DNA of 64,000 bases, from assembly GCA_964023205.1 (NCBI GenBank), contig OZ026847.1, positions 9,172,652-9,236,651 of the forward strand, written 5' to 3'. Origin of the DNA: Lutraria lutraria (Eukaryota > Mollusca > Bivalvia > Venerida > Mactridae). Positions 24,801 through 37,600 of this stretch are shown here, in pieces. Within the stretch, counting starts at the first letter, position 1, and each line of letters starts with the position of its first letter. The position numbers were made by a program, and so were the translations under genes. The notes beneath the pieces were generated by a model. That model ran no database searches. It had not been told where the DNA came from and worked only from the letters and a program-made list of their open reading frames with translations.

Positions 24801-27800
24801 ACAGACTTGATTATGATGAATAATTTATGTAGAAGTCTGTCTTATTATAACTTAAGTATCATGGTATTGATTTAATATACCTAAATTCTAATTTTAACAG
24901 TCAGGCTAACTGCCTTTTTATCATGCTATCAGCTGGCCATCTTCACAATTACCCCCCCCCCCCCCAAATTATGTTTTATTATTAAGATAAAACTTGAGCC
25001 TGCGGCCAGTAGATCAATTCCATGTCTTCATAAACATAGTTGATTTTAAAATTCATAAAAATTTAACTGAAGTACCCACATCCAGGGTGCCAAACCTTAT
25101 AAACTGACTCAAGTTAGTTCCTCATATCTCGAAACCAATAAACCTTTGATTAAAGGCTTTCTGCATATGAACAGGCTGCTCACTTAGTTAGTCTTCAAAG
25201 GTTGATGGTCAAAATTGATCCTTAGCTGATAATGATTTGAAGAGTAAAAAAATTCTTAATGTACGAATAAATTTAACCATTTGGTAAAAATTCTCAATAT
25301 AGTCAGATTTAGCTTAAATTTAATTTTGCTAATTTCAAGAGTCAATTTTTACATACAATTTTAAGGGTCAAGTGAGAGCTTTGTATGGATGTAATATATT
25401 TTAGATACCCCAGTGTGGGACCAGCCATTAAATTTTCATGTTTAATTATATAAATAAATATCAATAACTAACCATTGACAGAGCATTTTTAATACATAAA
25501 AAATTAAACCAATTCAATTTATTGCATCTTTTTTGTTTCTTCTAAAAAGTTAACACCCGATTGTCAAATTGTCAAAATCAGAGTAAGCTTTTTTACTATG
25601 AATAATGTTCTCAGTGATTTGACCACCTATAAGTTGAATCCACATGTAAATGATCTCTGGTCTAGATTTGGTGGCCATAGGTCACAGGATGGACTGTTTA
25701 ATAAATATGATAGGCTTTTGACTTTTTGACTTTTTGTTAGTATTGTTAAGTCACATCCTGAGTCTTGTATTACGAAGTATTGCATCTTTTGTTACACTTT
25801 AAACCCCTTTTTGTGGCCCCTTTTTTCTATCATTGTACTGTGAAAATGTACCCCTGTTTTGACATTAAATAGTACCTCTATTTTTGTGAATGAAGTAAAA
25901 AATTGACTTTTTAACAGTGAAATTGAAAACGTCACACAATGCTCCAATTGGGTTAAATTTAGAATATTAAACACAAAGAATACGACAGTCTCCCACTTCA
26001 CTGAATAATGAAATGCTGTTATGGTTCAATTGCTTTGCAAAATATCTTTTACATAACAATAACAATTGTGTTTGAAGCATGCACCTGGTTTTTTTACCCT
26101 GTCCTAGTTTATTTCTTTCTCATTATTGTAACCCCTTCAAGTTAAAAATCAGGGATTGGCCCCTTTCTGACACTTAAGGGATTTTGTAAAAAAAACAGTA
26201 TCTAAATGTGCTTAGTTATAATTAAAAGGACTTAAGAGAGATGTGAAGAATTGGTTCATGTAAAAAACTTGTACTTTTAAAAGTATCTCCGACTCACCTC
26301 ATAATTAATGCATGATAGAGGGTCGTGGGTTAAAGCCCAGTCACCATCTATGTCTCGATCTTTATTTGAGACAGTAGGCAGTTGCTTATGGAGGATGGGA
26401 GTCTAGTACTGGTTCTTCCCAGGAAGGATGGTTAGATATGACCGACTGTTGAAAAGGGGCGTAGAACTCAATCAAACGAACAAACCTTCAGTTTGAGTCC
26501 ATTGTGGTGATTCATTCATACTTGTTTTGTGTTGTTAATTAATTTATAATGCTGGATTTGATTCTCAAAATGCAGAAATACTATTTCGAAGCTAGTTATT
26601 TTCACTGTTAAGTAAACAAAATGAATTCCAATACTGTTGACTAGTTCAGACTTGACCATATGGTGCTCTTGGTATCAGATTTATGTTAATATGTCTGTCA
26701 GTGAACTATAAATCCAATAAAATCCCTTAAAAGTATAAAAACAGACACACAACTACTAAACCTCTGACCTTCTGTTCTTCACTCATCTGTATAATGTTAT
26801 TGATTCTTTATACAAAAATGCTAAGTGCATTAGGTACACACTAGCAGATTGCCGTTTTAATTGCTTCTAGTTCAATCGTTAGAACAAATGATCAGCTAAA
26901 GTGGTGTAGTTTAGTTAAGCGTTGAATACTATATTCATTGGTATTTATAAACATTTTAAATTTTAGACACACAAAACTATGATGAGTGAATTTTTTAAGG
27001 ACTTCTACAAAAAAGTGTCTTTGGCCCTTTAAGTATTGATTTTTTACATAAAAAGGGTTTGACATTAATTTAATTATCCTTAATTTCTAATTAGGAAACT
27101 CAGAAACCCTTAATATTTTGAATTTGTAACAGTGCAGTGGTACTGATAACTGAATCGATTCAACCATTTTAAATTGGTTGAATGCAACTTGAGGTGAATA
27201 ACCTCAGAGACACATCATTGTTCTCATGCTTTGACTTTCCATATAAAGTGCTCTCTTGGTAGCGACATAGTTTTGTATGATGATCTCGGTTAAATGGTTT
27301 CTAAAGAATTAAAAATAATATTCTCTGCTGTACAATAATTGTAAAGAATTGAGCATTGTAATAGTACACCATAAAGTCTGGTTGACAAACGATTGTATTG
27401 TCTATGATCATATCTTATTGGGAGTATTTGGCTTTATAATTACACTCAAATACCTTCTACTTACAGTGTATTGTAGTCAATCCATTGAACTTGTATCGAT
27501 CTATCCTTTGTCAGGGTAAACGTGACATTTTACACCATACCGGTAGTTTTTAGAAGCAAAAGCTTGTATAGTGATACACCCAGTTTTGTATTATAATTTC
27601 TCATTAGATGCATTTCAAGTAATATTTTATTAAGCAAATATTTTCATTTTCAAGTTCAGTTGATGAAGAACCGTTGGATGTCTATTGTAAAAATAAATCA
27701 GGTGAATAAAGAAAGCAAAATGACTGTATAAGTATATTCCTATCAATTTTAGTCCTTACTTTGTCATGTTATATTTTACCCAATGTGAGGCTTTTCGTCC

Positions 27801-30800
27801 CCTTTTATCACATGTATACATGAATAACATGTCAGGTAATATGCTGCATGACCTCTTTAGGAATCATAGTTTTTACCAGTTTAAAACTGTGGAGCCTTTA
27901 GAATGTTCGTCAAAAGCTTTATATCATTTGGGAGATATTTCAAGTTACCTGCACTCCAAATGCATAGCATATCAGGAGGTTAACTTTAATTCATTTGATA
28001 AGGTTCCGGTAAAATATGCATGTTAGAATGCGTTCTATAGCTGATCCAGCTATAGAATGCATTCTAACATGACAGACTTTAAAAATGAATAAGATCTGAG
28101 GAAATTTTTAGTTTCGAAAATTTCACCATTTTCACTATAAGGTTGCGAGATTTTTAGATTTGGGTTGAATATGTGTCTTTGTATTGTTGCCCACCGCTTG
28201 CATCTGATTGTGTAAATAAAAAAATACCGTTCAGATTAAATTACTGATCCTTTATTATTATTTTTGGTTTCTTTCAGGGATCAGATTCAAACGGGGAAAC
28301 TGTAAAGCGAAGTAAAAGTGAGGATGCCTCGGAAATATCTTGGGCGAGCGAATCCAGCTCTACATTACGTGCAATGATGTCTGCATTTCAGCCATGGCCC
28401 CAGTGTATGACAAGTGCTACAAAGGATGGTAAATTATTGCCGGCACCTCCTGCAATCATGAGAGAAGGGTACGTGTCTTCGAAAAAAACAAAACTTCTTA
28501 ATATTTTAGGATATTTCGGAAATACTTCTTAGATCAGAATGCTGAACTCCCATTGGTTGTTTTTAAGACAGAGCACTGAAAATTATGCTTTTATTCTGCT
28601 TTTATTTTTTACAAGTCTGCAAACTGAGACATATTTTTAAACCTTCATTCCTAGTATTCGGTACTTACAGTTCACACAGACATAACATGGATGTTGATAG
28701 AGCTGGTTATCAACTTATCACTCAATATAACTTGGTTAACTTTTATGTTTTACAATAAATCAGCATTTTGCCAAGAATTTGCTGTTGCCTGAAATATCAA
28801 CTATGACGCAATTTAGGCAGTGAATAACACCAATAGCATTATGTAGAGTTTGTGGTAAATCGTACATACCAATATAAATCATTGTATTCTGCCAGAAAGC
28901 CATACCTGCAGTATTTATGCCTTCCTAGAAACGTGGGAATTATACATGTTTGTAAAGGTAGTTATTCATCGTAAAACCTGTTAGAGGCAGCCATTAACAT
29001 CTGATGGTATTGATGAAGATTGATTCTATAAATAGAATCCGGTTTCCATTATCCATATGAACTGTTTTCTGCTTGTTTAAATCAGTTTTAAGTACTCGAG
29101 TATTATTTTTTAGCTTAAAAGGGACTTGGGGTTCAGGTTCAATGTCAGCTGTAGATTTATATGGTTAGTAGTCAATTCAAGATTTAAGACCAAAGAAATT
29201 AAAGGAAGTTTTGTAAACAGAATGTTTTTTATCTATTTTGGGACTAATTGAAAATTTGTAGAGTTCAAAAGTTTTCTTAAAGTCAACAAATTCAAAATAA
29301 TCTGTAAACCATTTTGTTAGTTCACCTAAAGATGAGCTGTTAGAATCAATCAATGTCCAGTGTCCGGCATCCGTGATTGGGTGTGTTAACTCTCTAAGGG
29401 CCACAGTTTTGATTGGATCTTCACCAAACCTTGTCAAAATGTTTGTCTTCATGATATCTCAGATAAGCTCGAACATGGGTCATCCAGGTAAATAATTAGG
29501 TCACTGGGCCAAATCGCGAGAAAACTTAAAAGCACTGTATAGACAACATTTTTTGTCAAGTCTTAATGAAAGTTGCACATAGTGTCTTGATGATTTCTAG
29601 GTTAATGTTAGGCTGTCCTGGTTAAACATTGATATGAAAGTAGTTGCATTGATATTATTCATTGTAAGAAGTCACTGTCACTCAGGTGAGCGAGTAAAGG
29701 GGCCATCATAGCACACTTGTTTATTAATCTTGTTTACTAAGTTTGACCATGTTACACCAAAAAATCCCAAACTTTGTCCTTGCAAAACAGTTGAGTTCAT
29801 ATTACATAGAGTTTCATGCCCAGATTTTATTTACCACAATTTATTCTTAGTGTCAGATGGAACCTGTGGTAATCCAAATGATACAGTGATCATATAAATT
29901 GTAACTCTGACGTTTCATGATTTAAGGAACCAGTCTATATATTAAGTGGATTGAAATGGGAAACAATGCTTATTCTTTGATTTCATGAGTTCATGGCTAT
30001 TTTGTGTTATAATTTGTGTAAAATTTTGTGAAAGGTATGATGAAAGGACCAAAGGAGGGAGGACATAAGGGCAGGATATACAATGGGTCTTTGTTTGGTC
30101 TGCTATAACAATACAAAAATATGCGCTTAAAGGGGCATACCCTACAACTGACAAACATTCTGTGAAAGTGTAAAAATGTGTTAGATGTATATATGTAAAA
30201 CAATATATAATGGATAATTGCAAGAAGAACTTGGGTCATAAAATGGCTAGTTTTAGGTACTAGCCGCAAAAATCATAGCTATGAATAATAAATCACTTCC
30301 ACCCAAAAATTGTACAACAAATTCCAAAGAGTTTCTGATCTTTTATGGAAACTAATATTTTTTGTGATTTTATTTTTAATTGGATGAATTTTTGGTTGAA
30401 ACTTTCTTTGTCAGCTTTTTTCTTTACAAACTTCTAATTTATCATCATTTTGCCTTGATTCTAGATGCACCAAGTTGTAGGGTATGCCCCTTTAAGTATG
30501 GCTGTTTTCCTTGGGAGATGTGAACCCAGGGTTGATTGTTATAACCTTCAGCGAAAGCTTTATTGTCGGTGCCATAGTTTTTGCTGTCACAACATGTTCA
30601 AATTTAAACGAAAATTTCTATTATTATCTTAATTTAAGTCACCTTGCACTACAATTTCCTCTGTGTTGACAACTGGCATTTTAAACATGTTAAATTCATA
30701 TCTCAATTTGCATTTTGTTATGAAAAGTGAACCAACTGACTTGGTTTCATTTATACAAGCCTGGCCACCCTTCAGACTTAAAATAAATTAATGTTGTTGA

Positions 30801-31582
30801 CTTATAGGAATGGTTCGTTTTGTACGTCTTGAAAAAAATATCAGGAGTGTCCATGATTTTCTTTCTATTTTTGAACAGAATTTCACTTCTCCAAAGGATC
30901 AAATTAACTGCATTTGACGGAAATTTTTATTGACCCTTTAAATAATAATCAGCTTAGAGTATCTTTTACCCTCATTGTTTGCTCACATGAGCACAAGTGC
31001 TCAGGGTCAGTCTTCGTCTGTTTAGTGAGTACCTTGAAGCTTCATGCTACTAAAGGTCATCAGATTTTATGGATATTTCCTTGGTACATAATAAATTATG
31101 TTGAGTTATTTGTTATATATCTGGCCATTATTTATATGATTTTCTTGTTTCAGATTTGCGGGAACTGCCCCTTCTTACTTACATTCAGGGCCCCCAGTAT
31201 TACTGCATCCAGACAAAGTTGTTCCACATTCAGAATCAAGCAGGTAAGAATTCATTGCTGTATTTATCACAGATAATTTTCATTCTATCTCTGGCAGAAC
31301 TGGCTGGTGTCTAATAGTTAAATAACATGATTTTTTTCCAATTTTCCAAATCCATATTTTCCATTATACCTCTCTTTGATCAGTAACTCGTTAAAAAGAA
31401 TGGGCAGGAAAATATTGATTATCATACAAATAGAGGGATTTCCCTTGGATTGAAAGGTTAGGTGCTTACTCAAATGCTAAATACAAGCTTTTGAATTTCT
31501 CTAAATGAGCATTTTGTTGTCAGCATTTTAACAATTTATATGTTTCCATCTGTGATTCTCTTTTATGGTTATTTAAATGTAC

Positions 31583-31681
<99 letters not shown>

Positions 31682-34600
31682 TCCTGGTATTAATTACAAG
31701 GTATCACATCTCTTGGTTTAAATTTATGTGGTTTAGGTTTGTATGTACTTAAAATACTTGAATGTATGCTGGTTTCTATAGAGGTCATAAATTGATACAA
31801 AGAGTGAAGGGAGATGTAATATTTGCAGTGTTTTTTCTCTTCATTGGGAAGAGGCCTTAGCCTGTTGATTTTGGGAAGATAATCGCTAAAATTGCTGATT
31901 TGGGAAATAAAATCACTGGTGTAAGTTTGGATTTTTGGGAAAACTGCATAATTTTAAAGAAATTTTCAATTGGGAAGTGGCCTATTATCGACCTCTGTTA
32001 TAAAGGGTGAAAAGTCACTGATTTGTTTTGCCTGTACATTAACTAGTATGAATTATTGTAAATCTTAATACACATTATGTGGCTGTCAACTTCTTTCTGA
32101 AATTATCTTTGAAAACCTTTCATAAAACAAGAATAAGTTATGCAATAACTTATGGTCATGAATACACAAGACATTTTGCTTATAAGATTTTACGTTCAGA
32201 TCTCAGACCAAAACTTCGTTCTCATAATTGAATTTCCATTGATTTTGTTCGAGAATATTTTGCATGCGGCACACTCAACTGAATAGCTCCTCACCCATAA
32301 TTTGCAGCAGGGAGTTTTAGAAAATTGGCGAGCATGCACGTGTGTGTTGGGAAGAAAAAATTATAGTTTCTGAGAAATTTCTGAGAGAACTCGGGAAGGG
32401 AAATGTCAGATTTATTTGAGTATGCTAGAAGATGTATGCTTTAAAAGGGTTTATCTGACTCCTGGAATAGTGCATCGATCGAGACTTTAACACGTTCTCT
32501 GTAATAGATGTCTTGTTACAGAAAAGCATTTCTGCGCTTTGATTTAATTTTTTATAGTAGTTTCTTAGAAGATGTACTTTTGTGTCATGGAATTCTCTCG
32601 AACTTTCTTTGTTGTCTTACAGTTAGAATTTTGTTGTGAGATGTTTATTTTTAAAAACATCTAAGGCCATCCTAAAAAAATGTTTGCTTACTAAGTCCTA
32701 CCCAGAGAACATTTTAGTTGGTTGGTAGGTTACTGGTCGGTATGTTATTTTTGTATTTTATGTTGAACCCAAAATACATAATAAAATATTATTTTTTGTG
32801 GAAATCTTTTTTTTTACTCGAGAATCAAAAAAAAGTTGGGTTGGGGGCCTTTTGCTGAATTATGGTAGCGTTACCGTAAACAAAATATTTTTAAGGATGG
32901 CTGGAAAAAAAGTTCTTATTTGATGTACATTTTCAAAGATATTTGATGAATCATGAATGTTTGTTACATCAGAAATGAAGATATTTTTTCCATTATGGAC
33001 TGTTTATTCAGAAGTCAGAAACTTAGGTCCTAAAGTTGCAGATCATGGACTTAACATGCACTCTCTCTGGGTCTGGAATATTAGCATTTTTTATGTTGTT
33101 CAAGTTGACTTTTCAAAAACCATTAAAGATGAACCACAAATCATGTATTTATCACTTATAAATTACTTATAGTAAATTAATTTCAGCTTGTTCAAACACT
33201 TCGAACTCATGTTACCTTATGTAAAGCTATAAAAGATATTTTTCACAAGAATCTTCCTGTTTTAATTATGATGAAAACAATTCCAAACATCCATCTGCAA
33301 CTTCAAGCATACTGGAGCACCAATCAACATAATTATAACCATTTAAAATTCCTCTGCGTCTATTTTTATTATAGGAGTAAAAAGCCTGCTGCGTCTTCTA
33401 CCTGTATTTCTGTGTATTTTCTCTTAGTCTTGGTCTGTACATTTTCTACCTACCCATCTCTTGTATTTGTTTATATCTTTCATCATTATCTAACAAAAAT
33501 CATTGGCTAGTAGCTGATATCAGCATTACCTTCAGGGTTGTATGTTAGAATTACTGGCAACATGTACTGGAAATGTCTGGGAGAAAGATCGAGTGAGCTA
33601 GTGTGGGGAATCAACTTTATGATTATGTTGTTTTTATCAGCTCAGGTCATCTAGAACATGGTATGAACCATATTATCCACTAAATAGTTCTCATTGAAGT
33701 GTCTAGGTTGTATGTTTGGCTATTAATTATCCCGTCTAGGCTATAAAACACAAAATGACAAGAATATCAATTGGGAGTATGAGAATGAGAGATGTAATTG
33801 TCTTCTGGCTAAATGTGCCTTATGCTATCAAAATAACTTTGATGATGAAGAACATTTTCATGAGAATAAATAGCTTTGTGGATACTTCACAGAGTTAGTC
33901 TTTAAAGAACCACTCATATTTTAGTCAACATTCATTTAGAACTTCCCTCTTATGGTTATTGTTAGTAATTCAAGATAAAACAACATGAATTATTTCCAGC
34001 CTTTAAGGTTGCTATTTGTGTAATTTTTCTGGCTTACTTGCAATTTTAGCATATTGTATTCACTATTCCTTGTGAAGTTGGATGTAGTCTCTGTGATGTC
34101 TAACTTGTCCAAAGTAAAATTTATTTGATAACAGAAATGTAGGGTTACAAAATTATATGTTTGACTAAGCTTTCAAAATAGTTGGCAACATTAAATGAGG
34201 CCTAAATTAAAAATATGTTTGTTTGCCCTTTACCGACTCTGAATTTTAGAAGAGGGTCGGTTGGTAGGAAAATCATTTTATTTTATTTCCAAATTTGACT
34301 TTTACCTAGCATGAAATTACACTTCTATCTAGAAGCATCCTTTACTAATTTTATGTATTCTGCTACCATACAACCATTTATTGTGTGCATTAATCAACCA
34401 TAAACATGTACTCAGTGCCTTAACACACATTATTGTTTTCATTCATTACTTCAAATGATACCTACTTTAAATGTTTATCGAAAGCACTGAGTACATGTTT
34501 ATTTTCCAAAGTATAAAAATAAAGTTTACCCAGAATTTGCAATAAAATGTTTTGAGTGGGCATGATTTTTTCGGGTCGGTCGGTAAAGGGCAAACAAACT

Positions 34601-37600
34601 TAATTTTAATTTAAGCCTGATTTGTTTCCATTCAGTTTAGATTGACCTATTACAACCAAACTTGGTTTGTAGCTAAGCTTTATGGTTACCAAGCTTGGGA
34701 TATTGTATTTGGGAGAGTTTGAGGTCAAGGTAATTTTCATTAGTGCTAAAGATAGAGAAACAGTTTTCAATTAGTGTTTTAAGTGGCTTTTCGCTATATT
34801 TTGTCTATGTTCAACTGTTACAGTACAGACCACCTCAAGGTGTAGAAAGAGTTGTGATCTTTTGATATGTATGCAATAAAGTTGTTTACCGGTAGTAATT
34901 AAGTTTAATTCATTAGTGTCACTCTGTGTATGTTAAACTTAAAGCAGACTTTATTAGAGACCACTTCAATAAGAAGACCACATAAGTATGGACTGGTTTT
35001 AGTCCCCTACATTGAAGTCCATTAATTTTGTTTGATGGGGCTATTGGATTGGGCTGATCCTATGCCTATCATCGTAGAGGTCTTGTGCTGTTCAATTCTA
35101 TTGAAATAGGCCATGACCCCCCTATTTCTTGAACAGAACTTAACTCTGTTTAAAAAATGATGCTCTCTTTATTTATTTCCTGATCAATTGTGCTTATATT
35201 TCGAGGACTCGACGCAACACTGTCGTAACTTGTTCTTATTTCAATTTAAGTTACAACACTGTTGCGTTGAGCCCTCGATTTGTTTCTTGAGAGAAGTAAG
35301 TGTAATCACTGAAAACTTTGTATTATTTTGTAAATGATCGTAAAGACTTATTTACTCGAGTTATTAAACTGAGTAATGATGCGAAATTCTTAGAACTAGA
35401 GCTTAATTTAGAAGTCTATACATATTGAAAACATCTGTAGGTATGTGGAATCAATACTTTTATCATAATGTAGAATAATTTATAGTTAGTTCTAAAGGTA
35501 TTTTATACAGTTTCATGTGTGCCCTTCATTCAAATTTAATAAATTTTACTTAAACTTACTTTTAATGTGAGACTCGCTGAAAAGATTTATTTGTATAAAA
35601 TAAAATTCTACTGTGTTCAGTTTTTGCTTCATTCACTAGTTGTATGGATTGCACCTGTTTAAGCTTAGATTTGCTATAAAAATGTTGTGTTAGTCAAGTA
35701 CTGGTATTCATAGGGGCTGTTAGCCCTGACTTCATTTTTATGAGAAAATTCTTGAGTAGATGTCAGGAGAAGTTTTTATTTTTCAGTCTTGAAATTAGAA
35801 CCATACAGCAAATAGTCTAAGAATGATTGCTATTTGTTACTCTGAACCCATAGTACAATCACTATGTTTTACGCTAGTTATTACCGGTATGTAGTTTTAA
35901 ATGAAGCTACTTGAAAATTCTGTGTTTGAGTCAGATCTCTATTGAAAATTGAAATCAGGGTCTGATCCCTAAACTTGCAGTCTCACTATTCTCAAAGTTG
36001 GTGTTTAGTATGTACAGATTTGTTTATTTGATGGTTACAATACAGTTAAAACAACAACAACACGTGTTAAAAATTTCTTTATGTTTCTTAACGTAATTTG
36101 ATGGTAAAATAAATGGTCTTGATTTTTCCTCATGAGGAATTTGCTTAGAATGTAAGCATCTGGGTCATTACTGGCAATGTGGAATTATTGTCTGGTAGAT
36201 ATGTTCAAAACACAGAACTTTTATCTTCATGGTCTACCTAGGTTGCAAGAGAGGGGTGGAACATGGCTTTTTGGCACATTGTCTGGAATTTTTCTCTCAT
36301 TTTCTTATCTCTATTGAACTTTCCTTGTTAAAGCCATGAAATGTATGCTTTCAATGTGTGTTCTAAAACACTGTTTGTGTGGTAGTGATCGAGGAGGGTC
36401 GTTCAGGAGAAACCTTGGGGAGTGGGTTGTCTCTGACGGTTCCATTATATGTCATAGTTTCATTATATTAATATTCTGTTATTAAGAAAAAAATTATGTT
36501 AGGAGGTGAATGAACGGAAGTTTCCCTTCAAATGTTTTTGCGATGATTGCTTACAATCATTTAATTACAATGATACATTTTACTTTGTTCAGGTATGAGC
36601 CGAACTATGCGCCTAATGTCTCATTAGCCCCCGTTCAAAAGTGCAAAGGAGAAGACGATGATGAGGAAGAAGACAGCTTTGCTGCAAACAAGAAAAGAGC
36701 TGATACACCGGAACCTGGTCCATCAAAACCTTACAGAGAATGGGATCTTTCTGAAAGTGACGATTCTACTGTAGAAAGGTCTTCCCCACCTCAAGGTAAT
36801 CAGTCATGTTTGGCATCCAGTCCTGTGTCTTTTCTGCTGTTGTAAACCAGTGTGACGGAATAATCTATTTTGATATTTAAAACAAATACTTTTCATTTTT
36901 CAATAATTCCGAATTTCTGACAATACCTTCTTGTTCAAAGATAATCCTATTTTATAGACTAAGTCTTTTTTCCTTTATTTATAGATTCTGTTATTGGTTT
37001 GTGAACAAGAATGTTGTTGTGCTTTAAGCATGTCTTTTGCTTTTGTGTATTCTTACGCTTGATGTTATTTTAGGGGAGGAGTCAAGATTGTCACCGCCCT
37101 CAGAGAACCAAAGAGCATTAGAAATAGAGCTAGAAATGATACGTCAAGCTCTTGATGGTAAAATTGGTGAAGAGAAAGAAGAAAAAGATCGCTTCATTCA
37201 TGAATTTTGTAAACTTAGGGCAAGACATCAGGAATTATTAAATCGAAATATACAAGCTCGAGAAGACTTACGTCAGGTTAGTTATTTACATGATAATAAT
37301 ATACTTCACATTTAAATTCTTGTACCACCCGATTCCTTGGGCGAGTGGTTGAGCTTGCTGACTTCAAATCATTGTAGCCTCTCACTGATAGAGGGGCTCG
37401 AGCTACAGCTACTGATCATGTCTCTTTATGTGAGAAAGTAGGCAGCTGCTTACGGAGGATGGGATTCAAGTACTGGTTCTTCCCAGGAACAATGATTAGG
37501 TGAACTGTTTGCCTCATATGACTCTGACTGTTGAAAAGGGGCGTAAAACCCAATGCAACAACAAACAAACATCAAATTCTTGTATTGAAATCTGTTTTAC

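Larger units (their letters stand above)
12866..28277 (+). other. SKI intron 1 (15.4 kb)
   Basis: It runs from donor CAG|GTATAT to acceptor TTTCAG|GGA. No coding exon with support was found inside. It holds several dispersed elements listed separately: inverted-repeat elements at 12993, 17208 and 18057; TTGGGAA-type repeats at 13196 and 18484; a dispersed repeat at 15991; a SINE at 26283; hairpins at 14438 and 28019; and two C homopolymers. The rest is unremarkable AT-rich DNA. Confidence 0.85.
28469..31153 (+). other. SKI intron 2 (2.7 kb)
   Basis: Donor GG|GTACGT to acceptor GTTTCAG|A. It contains a dispersed repeat fragment (29410-29723) and a TTAA-flanked inverted-repeat element (30131-30491). 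Nothing else stands out. Confidence 0.85.
31244..36592 (+). other. SKI intron 3 (5.3 kb)
   Basis: Donor AG|GTAAGA to acceptor TTGTTCAG|G. It contains a 90-bp CT run, a TTGGGAA-type repeat, a possible inverted-repeat element at 32665-32910, the palindromic element at 34198-34618 and the first 78-bp foldback (35201-35278). Confidence 0.85.

Noticed and set aside
29177..29452. Minus-strand 91-aa ORF
   Set aside because: Overlaps a dispersed repeat and has no recognisable domain.
31540..31752. Leu-Ser repeat ORF
   Set aside because: Translation of the (CT)45 microsatellite in SKI intron 3.
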